A stretch of 26,079 bases of DNA from positions 1 to 26,079 of the forward strand of contig CATKFT010000157.1 in NCBI GenBank assembly GCA_949747745.1, given 5' to 3'. Numbering within the stretch: the first letter of the stretch is position 1; every line of letters starts with the position of its first letter. Under the pieces are notes generated by a model. The model was not told where the DNA came from, did no database searches, and saw only the letters and a list, made by a program, of their open reading frames with translations. This stretch comes from an uncultured Clostridia bacterium. Its GTDB lineage: Bacteria > Bacillota_A > Clostridia > TANB77 > CAG-508. This document shows positions 10,001 to 19,703 of this stretch, piece after piece. Position numbers and translations under genes: made by a program.

Positions 10001-13000
10001 TTAGCAATAGTTTTATTTTTTGGATAATCCATATAAGTATCATTTAAACCAGACAATATTTGGTCTTTTTCATCATTAGAAAGCATATCAATATCAGATA
10101 TTTTAACTTTACAATTTTCTAAAACAGTATCTAAAATATTTATATAATGAGAAGATAAGCTTTTTATAAAATCTTCATCAAATAGTTTTGTACAATATTC
10201 AAAACGTAAAGAAAATTCATTATCAACAGGAATTATCTCTAAAGTTAAATCAAATTTTGCAATCTTACTATCTGGTATAAAGTATTTTGTTTGTGTATTA
10301 TTAAAGTTAATTTTAGGATAGCCATTATTTTGGTAAACAAACATAACATCAAACAAAGGATTTCTGCTAGAATCCCTTTTTACATTTAAATCCTTAACAA
10401 GCATATCAAAAGGGTAATCTTGATTTTTAAAACTATTTATGCAATTTTTTCTTATGTTTTTGCTAAAAGCATCAAAAGTCAAATCAGTATTTACTTTATT
10501 TCGCAAAGCTAAAGTATTTACGAACATACCAAGAACATCATGAAGTTCTTGAGAATTTCTTCCAATTATTGGAGTTCCAATAACAATATCATCATTAGAA
10601 CTATACTTTGAAAGCAAAATATAGTAACAAGAAAGCAAAAGCATATAAGGTGTAATATTTAACTCTTTAGAAACACCATTTACCTTATCAAAAACAGTTT
10701 TAGATAAAGTAGCATAATAATTAGAACCCTCAAAACTTTGAGTAGAAGGTCTAGGGTAAGTTGTCGGCATATTCAATAAAGGTATTTCATCACTAAATTG
10801 ATTTACCCAATAATTTTTTTCATTATTAAAATAATCTTTTTTAAACTGTTCTTTTTCCCACAAAGTAAAATCAGTATAATCAATTTGCTTTTTACTTAAT
10901 GTAGAACCATTATATAAATCACAAAGTTCTTGTAATAAAATAGCAAGAGAAGTACCATCACTAATAATATGATGCATATCTAATAAAAGAAGCATTTTAT
11001 TATCTTTCAATTTAACAAGTTTAGTTCTAAATAAAGGTGCTATAGATAAATCGAAAGGTTTTACAAAACTACTATAAATATCATTTAAATTATCAGTAAC
11101 AGCAGAATCTAACTCTAAATTAAAATTTATTCTATCATCAATAATTTGAACAATATCATTATCTTTAATTTCAAAATGAGTACGTAAAGCATCATGCCTA
11201 TTAATTAAGATATTAAAGCAATTCTTTAATTTTTCTACATCTAATAAATTATCAATTATAATTCCACCTGCAATATTATATATGGTAGAATTCAAATCTA
11301 AACATGAAGCATAATAAATTCTTTTTTGAGCAGAAGACAATGGATAATTATTTCTTCTAGTAGCAACACAAATTGTATCTATTTTGTTTTCTTTTTTTGA
11401 ATTATCTAAAAAGTTAGCCAATAATCGAATAGTATTATTTTCAAAAATAGAACTAATACCAAGTTTTATATTAAAAACATTATATATATGTGTAGTAAGT
11501 TTAATAGATAATAAAGAATCACCACCTAATTCAAAAAAATTATCATCTATTCCAATTTTATCTTGTTCAAATAATGAACACCAAATATCACATAACTTAA
11601 TTTCACTTTCAGTTACAGGTGCTACATATATACTAGAAGATTTTAAAATTGGAGTAGGTAGCATATTTTTATCAATTTTTCCATTACTATTTATAGGAAA
11701 ACTTTCCAATTGAGTAATAGATTTTGGAATCATATAAATTGGAAGTTTTGTAATCAAAAAATTAATTAAATCATTTAATAAAACCTTATTTTTTGCCGTA
11801 AAATAAGATACTAGATAATCTTTAGAATTAGATTTATAAACTACAGTTAAAGACTTTGTAATTGATGGATATTTAGCAATAATTGCATCTATTTCACTTA
11901 ATTCAATTCTATAACCAGATATTTTTACCTGATTATCTCTTCTACCAATAAGGCTGATAGAACCATCAGAATTCCATTTCCCCAAATCACCAGTTTTATA
12001 TATTTTAGTACTTCTATTATCAAACTTATTATCTAAATAATTTTTATTAGTTTCAACTGGATTATTAATATAACCAGCACCTACACCACTACCAGTAACA
12101 TATAATTCTCCAACTACACCAATTGGGGTAAAAAGCATATTAGAGTCTAGTATATAAATACTATTATTCAATAGAGGTTTTCCAATAGAAACGAATTCAT
12201 TCAAATAATTTGTTTCTTTTCTATAATTTAAAGCAGTACAACAAACTGTAGTTTCTGTAGGACCATATCCATTAACTATTTTCATATCAGGATTCAAAGT
12301 AAAAAATTTATTTAAAGTAGATTTTTTTATAGGTTCTACACCAACTAAAATTTTATTAATACAAGAATTTTTATTATTTTCTAATATAGAATAAACTTCG
12401 TTTAAAATATTAGGAGGTATATAAAGAGCAGTAATTTTATTATTAATAATTGTATTACAATAATTCATTATATCATTAATAATTTCTTCGTTATATAATA
12501 CCAATGTAGCACCATTTAGTATAGGCATAAATATTTCCCACATACTAACATCAAAAGAAATATTGGTAGATGATAAAAAATTATCATTATTATCAATACC
12601 ATCAAAATAATTTGTAAATGCATATATAAAATTTATTAAAGAAGAATGAGATATCTGAACACCTTTAGGCTTTCCAGTAGAACCGGAAGTATATATTATA
12701 TAAGCAATATTTTGTGAAGAATATCTAATATTTTCTAATTCAATATTTAAACTTGGAATATCCAAATAATTATTCAAAATTATTTTATTTAAATTAGGAT
12801 TATCAAAATAGTTATTAGTTATAATTAATTTAGTAGAACTATTTTCTAGCATATAATTTATTCTATCCAAAGGATAACCAGTATATATTGGAAAATATAC
12901 TGCATTACATTTCATAATTGCAAAAATACTAATAATTAATTCAAAAGAACGTTTTAAATGTACACCAACTACATCTCCTTTAGATATACCATTATCAAGG

Positions 13001-14497
13001 AGTTGCTTTGCAAGACCATTAGCTTTTTCATTTAATTCTTTATAAGTCAATTTTTTATCTTCAAAAACAATAGCAATATTATCAGGAGTTTTTTTTGCTT
13101 GTTCTTCAAACAAATCAATAATATTTTTTTCTTTTGGATAATCTGATTTAGTATCATTAAACTTATATAAAATTTCATGTTTTTCTTTAGCAGTAAGAAT
13201 TTCTATATCCTTTAAACAAATATCATTTTTTTCAAGTATTTGATAAATAATATGTAAAATACGATTATGAATATCTTCTATATCATCATTACTATATTTA
13301 GAAACTTTATAATCATAAGCAACATCAATACTTCCAGAAGAATTCAAATCATATAAATGAATATCAATATCATCAGCAGTATTACCATTAAAAATCCAAC
13401 GAGTCCAATAATTAACACCCTTTTCAGTAGCAGCTCTAGTTACCTGATATGAAATAAGAATATTATACAAATTAGGCAAACTAGGGTCATTTTTTCTAAG
13501 ATCCTCTAAAATAGTTTGATAATAATACTTCTGATGACGAAGCATACCAAGAGAATCTTTTGCAACATTAGAAACAAAAGACTTAAAACTTGAATCATCA
13601 TCAACTAAAATTCTAAGAGGAGCAGTATTAATAAACATACCAGTAGTATTTTTTTCAACATAATTTGTCCTATTCAAAATAGGAGTACCAATTACAAAAT
13701 CATTTGAATTATTAACCCTACCAATATAGATAGAAAAAACAGCCATAAAAAAGTTAAAAACAGAAACATTGCAAGATTTACAAAAATCAGAAATTTTATC
13801 AATCATATCTTTATCAATATTAAAAAGTCTTCTACAAGCCTTAGTTAAAAAGCCATTTGTAGAATCAGGTTTTGAACTAGGAATAGTAGCTTGTTCTGGA
13901 ATTGTATTAAAAATAGAACTCCAATACTCCTTATCCTTTTTAAACTTATCACTTTTAAAATATTCTTTTTCAGAATTAATATAGTTCAAGTAAGAAAAAT
14001 TATCATTTTTAACAACATCTTCACCATTTAACAAGCAAGAGTAAATTCTAACAATATCATTTGCAAGAATTCCCAAACTCCAAGAATCAGCAAATAAATG
14101 GTGAATATTAACAATAAACCCACCAGAACCATCAGAAAGTCTAAAAATTTTAATAAAAAAATTATCACAATGATAAATATCAAAAACGTGATTTATCAAA
14201 TCATTTTCAAGAGTTTTAATATCATCTTTAGAGTCAATATCAAGAATTTCAATATTAAAATCTTTTTTATAATTAAAAGTTTGTTTCATCTCATTATTAT
14301 CTAAAACAAGTTCTAGATGGAAACTATCATGATTATCAAGAAAAATAGAAATAGCTTTTTTCAACAAATCAAAATCTACCTTATTTTCAATAATAGCAGT
14401 TCCGTAAAATATTATTAATATTAGTTCCCTTATAAAATTCCTCAATAAGTAAAATTGACTTTTGTGGATTAGTTAAATTAAAAATTTTCTTTTCCAT
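7030..14497 (-). CDS. Two-module non-ribosomal peptide synthetase with terminal reductase, C-A-T-C-A-T-R (joined across a CGG +1 shift)
   Basis: Joined reading is 14497-14405 plus 14403-7030, 2488 aa. Domains by approximate residue: C1 5-440 (HHLFADSW at about 132, last Gly of HHxxxDG replaced by Ser), A1 455-945 (YTSGSTGKPKG, NGYGPTETT), T1 around GGDSL at 992, C2 1040-1480 (HHIISDG at about 1174), A2 1495-1980 (YTSGSTGTPKG, NGYGPSETT), T2 GGDSL at about 2030, and a thioester reductase from 2110 (GATGFLG, then YVRSK). This layout would make an N-acylated or free dipeptide and release it reductively as an aldehyde, which may cyclise to a pyrazinone; such gut Clostridia NRPSs are known. Pocket residues read by hand are D-V-W-Y-L-G-G-V-C (A1) and D-I-F-Q-V-A-G-V-F (A2), too uncertain to name substrates. 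ATG 14497 gives the conserved opening NLTNPQKSI, which the second frame alone lacks. No phosphopantetheinyl transferase is in the window. Confidence 0.92.
14402..14404 (-). other. CGG frameshift site 2 (NRPS, codon 32)
   Basis: Minus-strand ATT TTA CGG AAC TGC TAT TAT TGA. Skipping the C at 14404 gives TTA GGA ACT GCT, restoring NNILGTAII in the first condensation domain. The P-site codon is TTA and the unit is CGGA. Unshifted translation would stop at 36 residues. Confidence 0.88.
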
Positions 14498-14544
14498 ATA
14501 AAAAACCGTTCCTTTCACTTCCCTAAGACAGATAACATATTTAT

Positions 14545-14586
14545 ATTATCTATTTTAACTTATAAGAAGACAAAACTTCTTATAAG
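14545..14586 (-). promoter_or_regulatory. Probable NRPS promoter with palindromic operator
   Basis: Minus-strand TTGTCT (14568-14573), a 17-nt spacer and GATAAT (14545-14550), about 48 nt before the NRPS start. The -35 hexamer overlaps the loop of a perfect 11-bp inverted repeat, CTTATAAGAAG/CTTCTTATAAG (14559-14569 and 14576-14586). That position suits an operator; regulator unknown. Confidence 0.45.
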
Positions 14587-14732
14587 CCCCCTAAATTATA
14601 CAATTAAAACCTAAAAAAATAAACCATTTTGAAAAAATGTAATATATTTGTAACAAAAGCAGAAAAAACGATAAAATTCGACAAAATAGAAAAATATATA
14701 TGTAGTAATGTGCAAAATAGAACTAATAAAAA

Positions 14733-14761
14733 GGTAAAACATTAAAAAATAATGCTTTACC
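14733..14761 (-). terminator. Inverted repeat, possible minus-strand terminator
   Basis: 12-bp arms GGTAAAACATTA and TAATGCTTTACC (one mismatch) around a 5-nt loop. On the minus strand it is followed by TTTTTATT. It could insulate the NRPS promoter from reverse transcription, but no minus-strand gene lies upstream of it. Confidence 0.35.
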
Positions 14762-14835
14762 ATGAGAATTGATGTGTTAATTAGAATTTTAGAAAATTAC
14801 AATTTCATAAAATTAATTTAATAGATAAATAGCTA

Positions 14836-14899
14836 TTCCTGACCATTTTTTTTAACAAAAACACATAAAATGGTCAGGAAACTTGATTTTTCTTATAAT
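14836..14899 (+). promoter_or_regulatory. Promoter/operator region of the DUF4143 ATPase gene
   Basis: A perfect 14-bp inverted repeat (TTCCTGACCATTTT at 14836-14849, AAAATGGTCAGGAA at 14867-14880) with a 17-nt spacer. The -10 TATAAT is at 14894-14899; the -35 position (TGGTCA, 14871-14876) falls in the right arm. An operator or a regulatory hairpin is plausible. Apart from the three inverted repeats, the 14498-14928 gap shows no coding signal. Confidence 0.45.
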
Positions 14900-14928
14900 A
14901 TAGTATATATTAAACTTGGGGTGATAAT

Positions 14929-16164
14929 ATGTCTAAAATATATAAAAGAGAAGAATATTTAAAGAAAATACGTGGATTTTATGATGATGATATGATAAAA
15001 GTAATTTCAGGAATAAGAAGATGTGGAAAATCATTTTTTTTAAAAACAATTATGCAAGAATTAATTGAAAAAGGAGTAAAAGAAAAAGACATTATATATA
15101 TTCAACTTGATAAAAAAGGATATAAAAATGTAAAAACTCCTGAACAATTAGAAAGAATAATAGATGAACAAATGACAGACAATGATTTTAAATACTTATT
15201 TATAGATGAAATTCAAAATGTTAAAAATTTCGAGACACTAATTAATTCATATAGAGAAGAAGAAAACATATCTATATTTATTACTGGGTCAAATTCATAT
15301 TTACTAAGTGGAGAATTAATAACTAAACTAACAGGAAGATTTATTGAAATAGAAATGTTACCACTTACTTTTTATGAATATGTAGACATGAAAAAATTTT
15401 TAAACAAAGAAGTAAATAGTAATATTTACTTAGAATTTGAAGAATACATAAGAACAGGAGGGTTTCCAAAATCATTATATTATGATAAACTTGAAGAAAA
15501 AACAAAATACACTATAAGTGTAATAAATCAAATTTTTGAAAAAGATATAAAAACAAGCAATAGAATTAACGATAAAGATTTATTTGAACAAATAGAGAAA
15601 TTTATTGTTAATAATTTCGGAAAAATAATTTCAGTACAAAGCATTTGTAACTATTTAAAAGGTGAATTAAAAATAAATACAGATAGAAGAACAATTAAGA
15701 GATATCTTGACATATTGCAAAAAGCAAAAATATTATATCCTTGTGAATTATTTGATATAAAATCAAAATCAGTAATGAAAGGTGAAAAAAAATATTATTT
15801 AGCAGACTTAAGCATATATTATGCACTTAATACAGATGCTAGAATAAATTATGGGCCAGTTTTAGAAAATGTATTATACAATTATTTATTTAGTAAAGAC
15901 TATTCATTAAGTGTTGGAAAAATAGGAAAATTCGAATGTGATTTTATAGCAAGAAAGGGGACTGAAAACTATTTCTATATCCAAGTATCAAAAAATATAG
16001 ATGATGAAAAAACAGAAGAAAGAGAATATAGACCATTTTATAAAATTGAAGATATGTATCCAAGATATTTGTTTGTATTAGACATTGTATTACAAAAAAA
16101 TGTTAATGGTGTAAAAAATGTAAATATAGTTGATTTTATATACAATAATGTAGAATTACTTTAA
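14929..16164 (+). CDS. ATP-binding protein, AAA domain plus DUF4143
   Basis: The 411-aa product has an N-terminal P-loop: Walker A GIRRCGKS (28-35), Walker B YLFIDEIQ with Asp93-Glu94, and a sensor-like FITGSNS. The LTGRFIEIEMLPLTFYEY segment and the C-terminal half, including a nuclease-like FECDFIAR region near 345, match the DUF4143 architecture. These proteins are abundant, variable accessory ATPases of unknown function. The start ATG follows GGGGTGATAAT. No in-frame CGG; the single CGG string is out of phase (TTC GGA). No obvious partner gene adjoins it, so it looks like a stand-alone unit. Confidence 0.88.
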   Translation: MSKIYKREEYLKKIRGFYDDDMIKVISGIRRCGKSFFLKTIMQELIEKGVKEKDIIYIQLDKKGYKNVKTPEQLERIIDEQMTDNDFKYLFIDEIQNVKNFETLINSYREEENISIFITGSNSYLLSGELITKLTGRFIEIEMLPLTFYEYVDMKKFLNKEVNSNIYLEFEEYIRTGGFPKSLYYDKLEEKTKYTISVINQIFEKDIKTSNRINDKDLFEQIEKFIVNNFGKIISVQSICNYLKGELKINTDRRTIKRYLDILQKAKILYPCELFDIKSKSVMKGEKKYYLADLSIYYALNTDARINYGPVLENVLYNYLFSKDYSLSVGKIGKFECDFIARKGTENYFYIQVSKNIDDEKTEEREYRPFYKIEDMYPRYLFVLDIVLQKNVNGVKNVNIVDFIYNNVELL

Positions 16165-16188
16165 AACAACAAATAAAAAAGCCTCTAA

Positions 16189-16331
16189 CCATAAAATGAA
16201 TTATGGCGACTAGTGGCAATCCAGAGATAGCATTGTCGATGTCACCAGATACTTTCGGATTGGCTGGTAAAAAGTAAGCAAAAGATGCAAATGTTCTTTT
16301 AGAGAAGCTCCTTGTAAGGAGCTTCTCTAAA
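16189..16331 (+). other. GC-richer structured block, possible small RNA or 24-aa ORF
   Basis: Between the ATPase and htrA genes lies a block clearly richer in G+C than its surroundings. It starts with hairpin CCATAA/TTATGG (16189-16194, 16201-16206), contains partly complementary GGCAATCC and GGATTGGC, and ends in a perfect 16-bp hairpin (16298-16313 with 16316-16331) without a downstream T run. An ATG at 16203 opens a 24-codon ORF (starting MATSGNPEIALS, stop at 16275) but has no clear ribosome binding site. I do not recognise a riboswitch or other RNA class. Confidence 0.4.
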
Positions 16332-16402
16332 CAATTATATGTTTAAAATTCCAAAAACAGGAAAAAATAGATATAAGTAAAAACAATAGGGAGGAATTTT
16401 AA

Positions 16403-17533
16403 ATGAAAAAAAGAAAAATAATAAATGACAGCTTAAAAACTGCAGTAACAACAGTTACAGTATTAATATTTTTAACAATAACAGGATTTTATCTATTTAA
16501 CTTATATATAAACATAGACATTCAAAACGAAGGAATTATAACACCATATGAAGCAAGTAGAACATCACAGACAGTAGCAGATATAAAAGAAGAAGACAAA
16601 AAAATAACAGATGTACTAGAAGAAGTATCATCAAGTGTTGTAGGAATATCAAAATTACAGGAAAATGGAAGCTCAATATTTTTACAAGGAGGAAGCATAA
16701 AGCTTGGATTAGGAACAGGAGTAATAGTATCAGAAGATGGATACATTATAACAAATGAACATGTGTCAGGGTCAAAATACTCTAGAATATATGTAACACT
16801 AGAAAATGGAAAAGAATATCAAGGAGAAGTACTATGGGCAGATCAGGAATTAGATTTATCGATAGTAAAAATAAATGCAAAAGGTTTGCCATATACAAAA
16901 ATAGGAGATTCAGATAAAATAAAAGTTGGAGAAAGAGTATATGCAATAGGAAACCCAATAGGATTTGAATTTCAAAGAACAGTAACAGGAGGAATAATAA
17001 GTGCAAAAGATAGAACAATCAAAATAGAAGAAGAGGAAAAATTATCATACATGGAAGACTTAATACAAACAGATGCCACAATAAATCCAGGAAACAGTGG
17101 AGGACCATTAATAAATACAGATGGAGAAGTGGTAGGAATAAACACAATAAAAATAGAACAAGCAGAATCAATAGGATTTGCAATACCAATAAACATAATG
17201 AAACCAATATTAGAAAGTTATAAAGAAACAGGCAAATTTGAAGAAGCAAATATAGGAATATTTGCATATGACAAAAACGTAATACCATACCTTGATTCTG
17301 GATTAGAGATAGAAAATGGAATATATGTAGTAGATGTAATAAAAAACAGTCCAGCCCATAAACAAGACTTAAAATCAGGAGATATAATAACAAAAATAGA
17401 TGGGAAAGCACTAAATAAAATGAGTGAATTAAGAAGTTATATTTACACAAAAAAGCCAAATGAAGAAGTAACACTTCTAGTACAAAGAAAAGGAATAATA
17501 AGTCCAGTAAAAATAACATTAGGTAGGAAATAG
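16403..17533 (+). CDS. HtrA/DegP-like S1C serine protease with PDZ domain
   Basis: 376 aa. A single membrane segment near the N-terminus (about 14-36) after KKRK anchors the protein, with the protease outside the cell. The trypsin-like catalytic triad is visible: His120 in ITNEHV, Asp151 in LDLSIVKI, and Ser232 in NPGNSGGP. A PDZ domain occupies about 280-372 (VIKNSPAHKQDLKSGDII). HtrA proteases degrade or refold damaged envelope proteins. Glu replaces the more usual Asn/His before the catalytic His (TNEHV), a small variation. ATG 16403 follows GGGAGGA. The arginines are nearly all AGA and there is no in-frame CGG. Confidence 0.93.
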   Translation: MKKRKIINDSLKTAVTTVTVLIFLTITGFYLFNLYINIDIQNEGIITPYEASRTSQTVADIKEEDKKITDVLEEVSSSVVGISKLQENGSSIFLQGGSIKLGLGTGVIVSEDGYIITNEHVSGSKYSRIYVTLENGKEYQGEVLWADQELDLSIVKINAKGLPYTKIGDSDKIKVGERVYAIGNPIGFEFQRTVTGGIISAKDRTIKIEEEEKLSYMEDLIQTDATINPGNSGGPLINTDGEVVGINTIKIEQAESIGFAIPINIMKPILESYKETGKFEEANIGIFAYDKNVIPYLDSGLEIENGIYVVDVIKNSPAHKQDLKSGDIITKIDGKALNKMSELRSYIYTKKPNEEVTLLVQRKGIISPVKITLGRK

Positions 17534-17572
17534 TAATAATACATCTTTAGAAATACTTTTTGAAAGGAAATT

Positions 17573-17612
17573 AGGTTAATTAATCAAATATTATATTTTG
17601 ATTAATTAACCT
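17573..17612 (+). terminator. Inverted repeat after htrA, probable terminator
   Basis: 16-bp perfect AT-rich arms (17573-17588 and 17597-17612) with an 8-nt loop, about 40 nt after the htrA stop. The T run after the stem is short, so it may instead be an mRNA-stabilising hairpin. Confidence 0.55.
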
Positions 17613-17694
17613 TTAAAACTTCAAGGGTCATTTCATAAAATATTGCAATTTTGTAATATTCCATGAAATAAGCTTGAAAAACTTCAAACATTAC

Positions 17695-17723
17695 TTGTTA
17701 TTGTAAAAATTAAGTGTTATACT
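17695..17723 (+). promoter_or_regulatory. Promoter of the HepT/MntA-like pair
   Basis: TTGTTA (17695-17700), a 17-nt spacer and TATACT (17718-17723) with extended -10 TGT, about 35 nt before the first gene. Confidence 0.6.
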
Positions 17724-17757
17724 GTTATTGTAGTTAAATAAATAGGAGATGATAAGA

Positions 17758-18165
17758 TTGACAAAACTAGAAAATAAATATACAGCATTTGATACAGCAC
17801 TAACAAGGCTAAAAGAAGCAATAGACCTATATGAAAATCAGGAAAATCCAGTATTATTAGATGGAACAATACAAAGATTTGAATTTTGTGTAGAATTAGG
17901 GTGGAAGTTATTAAAAGAATATTTAGAATTTGAGAAAATGGGAGAATTTGCTTCTCCACGAGCAACAATAAAAGAAAGTTTCAGTATAGGGTTAATTGAT
18001 AATGCAGAACAATGGTTAGACATGTTAGATGATAGAAATTTAACAAGCCATACATATGATGAACAAATTGCAAAAGAAATATATAGAAATATAATAACAA
18101 AATATTATGAAATACTAATAAAAACAAAAAATAAAGTGAGAAGTGGGATAAATGGCGAAAAATAA
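17758..18165 (+). CDS. HEPN-family nucleotidyltransferase substrate-binding protein (HepT/HI0074-like)
   Basis: About 135 aa, all helical. It matches the nucleotidyltransferase-substrate-binding family: RLKEAIDLYE, then RFEFCVELGWKLLKEYLE, and the R-x4-H motif RNLTSH near the C-terminus. In related MntA-HepT systems the HEPN protein is an RNase toxin that the partner neutralises by nucleotidylation; whether that holds for HI0074-like proteins is less sure. I prefer the TTG start at 17758: AGGAG at 17744-17748 directly abuts ATG 17749 but lies nine nt before the TTG. The 3' end overlaps the next gene by 14 nt, so the two are co-expressed. Confidence 0.82.
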   Translation: MTKLENKYTAFDTALTRLKEAIDLYENQENPVLLDGTIQRFEFCVELGWKLLKEYLEFEKMGEFASPRATIKESFSIGLIDNAEQWLDMLDDRNLTSHTYDEQIAKEIYRNIITKYYEILIKTKNKVRSGINGEK

Positions 18166-18460
18166 ATATGGAATTGAAGAAGAAATTTATCAAGAAATGT
18201 TAAATGTATTCAGTACAATAAAAGAAGTGAAAAAAGTAATATTATTTGGGTCGAGAGCAAAAAATGAATATAAAGAAACATCAGATATAGATTTGGCAGT
18301 TGATTTAATAAAAGACGATAAAAAATTATTATTAATTAGAAATTTAGATGAAATGAGATGTGCATTAAAATTTGATGTATTAAATATAAAAAGTATCAAA
18401 AATGAACAATTAATAAGCGACATAAAAAATGAGGGAATTATTATTTATGAAAAGAACTAG
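18152..18460 (+). CDS. Minimal nucleotidyltransferase domain protein (MntA/HI0073-like)
   Basis: 102 aa. It carries the minimal nucleotidyltransferase signature ILFGSRAKNEYKETSDIDLAV, with Gly33-Ser34 and the metal-binding Asp45 and Asp47 of the DxD pair. It is the expected partner of the preceding HEPN-like protein, the order and overlap being typical of two-component nucleotidyltransferase or toxin-antitoxin modules. As antitoxin it would transfer nucleotides to the HEPN protein; this role is inferred from the family. The stop codon lies inside the stem of the terminator. Confidence 0.85.
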   Translation: MAKNKYGIEEEIYQEMLNVFSTIKEVKKVILFGSRAKNEYKETSDIDLAVDLIKDDKKLLLIRNLDEMRCALKFDVLNIKSIKNEQLISDIKNEGIIIYEKN

Positions 18461-18484
18461 GATATGGGCTCCTAGTTCTTTTTT
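18452..18484 (+). terminator. Intrinsic terminator of the HepT/MntA-like operon
   Basis: Perfect 11-bp stem AAGAACTAGGA/TCCTAGTTCTT (18452-18462, 18470-18480) with a 7-nt loop, running straight into TTTTTT. The stop codon TAG is in the left arm. Confidence 0.9.
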
Positions 18485-18561
18485 GCAATATAAAAAATAA
18501 TTATAATTAATCTAAACATAATATACATATTTTTACTGTATGGTAAATTTTATAAAAAATT

Positions 18562-19417
18562 CTATAAATTATACAAATTCCCATCAACACAAAGTCTAGC
18601 ACGACCAGCAGTTTTCTCATCAGAGTTTAAAGCATTTTCTATAAAATCAGGATGAGCTATTAAAAACTCTCTCATACTACCATCAGGATCTTTAATAAAA
18701 TTATGTACCATATCAAGTTGAGATTTATCAATAAGACCTTTACTAAAAGCAGTATCAAATAAAGACTCATCTATGCCAGTTAAAGAATAAGATTTAATAC
18801 CAAGATCTGAAAGCCTATCAGCACCACCTTGCATTCTATCTACAACAGAAAGACTCCAAACAAGCTCTCCACCCAAATTTTGAATAGCAGGGATCCAAGC
18901 ACGAATATAACTAGAAGCAACAGTAATTAAATCTGTAATATGTAAAACCTTTTTACCATTAATAGGAGTTGCAAAAGTAGTATTTTCAAAATTACTATCA
19001 CTAACTACAGTATCTAAATCCTTAAAAACAGTAATATGTGGTTTATTTAAAATATTTGCAATAACATAAGAAAAGAACCAATCCCTTCTTTCGCCACCAG
19101 AAATATAATCTATTTCATCTACATTAATATTATCCTTAATAAAAGCAACCATTTCATTAATAACATCATTATAAATTGAATTATTATTATATTGCTTCAT
19201 AACCATTTCAAAAATAGATTTAGGCATACCCAATTTATCATGTTTATTATCATCAATAAACTTTAATAAAACATTAGCATCATCTTCACTACCATAAACA
19301 AAATGAGTATTAATAAAATAAGGACCAATTTTACCGTGAGGTATACCAAAAAGGCTTATCACCATTGCAAACTTTAATAGCATTTGTTTCAAACAAATAT
19401 GATTTTAATTTACTCAT
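18562..19417 (-). CDS. Orotate-phosphoribosyltransferase-like protein (joined across a CGG +1 shift)
   Basis: Joined reading is 19417-19337 plus 19335-18562, 284 aa. The core contains YISGGERRDWFFS and a degenerate PRPP-type motif VLHITDLITVASSY (about 157-170), as in the long clostridial proteins usually annotated as orotate phosphoribosyltransferase. The acidic pair of a classic PRPP loop is reduced to TD, so the substrate is uncertain. The start MSKLKSYLFETNAIKV has GGAGG upstream, and the zero frame ends at CGG TAA. Skipping the C gives WYTSGKIGPYFINTH, which joins both parts seamlessly. The second frame alone would begin with an implausible out-of-frame leader. The pyr operon lies 3 kb away on the other strand. 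Confidence 0.85.
19334..19336 (-). other. CGG frameshift site 3 (PRTase-like, codon 28)
   Basis: Minus-strand ACC TCA CGG TAA. Skipping the C at 19336 gives TCA GGT AAA ATT (SGKI). The stop is immediately next, so zero-frame reading makes only a 28-residue peptide. P-site codon TCA, unit CGGT. Confidence 0.88.
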
Positions 19418-19476
19418 ATATTTATAAACCTCCAATCTAACAATAAATGTTAGCAAAACATATTTTTAACATAAAC

Positions 19477-19505
19477 ATAATAAAATAAAAATCGAATAAT
19501 GTCAA
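19477..19505 (-). promoter_or_regulatory. Promoter of the PRTase-like gene
   Basis: Minus-strand consensus TTGACA (19500-19505), a 17-nt spacer and TATTAT (19477-19482), about 60 nt before the start codon. Confidence 0.65.
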
Positions 19506-19621
19506 TGAAAATAGAGTAAAAAACAGGGAAATTTCGTAAAGCAATATATATAAAACAAATATCTTAGCTAAAAAGTGATTAAAAAAGTTATATATTAAAA
19601 AATAACTATAAAAGTACAAAA

Positions 19622-19657
19622 GTTATCCACAGGCAGTGGACAACTTTTGTGGATAAC
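19622..19657. promoter_or_regulatory. Inverted DnaA-box-like pair, or terminator of the carboxypeptidase gene
   Basis: Two perfect TTATCCACA boxes face each other (19623-19631 on plus, 19648-19656 on minus), part of a 10-bp perfect inverted repeat. A third near-box TTGTCCACT lies between them on the minus strand. On the minus strand the hairpin is followed by TTTTGTACTTTT, so it may simply terminate the upstream gene. Confidence 0.5.
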
Positions 19658-19703
19658 ATGTGAATTTTTACAAAAATGTTAATAACTTATTTTAAAAAGT
19701 GTA

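Noticed and set aside
14405..14445. NRPS start at 14445
   Set aside because: It gives an out-of-frame leader (MRNFIREL) and loses the conserved opening NLTNPQKSI that lies in the other frame with a ribosome binding site.
16189..16331. tRNA, T-box or known riboswitch
   Set aside because: No cloverleaf, no CCA end, no T-box or recognised aptamer consensus.
17632..17675. Imperfect hairpin upstream of the HepT-like gene
   Set aside because: Several mismatches in very AT-rich DNA; not distinguishable from chance.
19622..19657. Chromosomal origin of replication
   Set aside because: Only three boxes, no dnaA, dnaN or rpmH nearby and no clear DUE cluster beyond general AT-richness.
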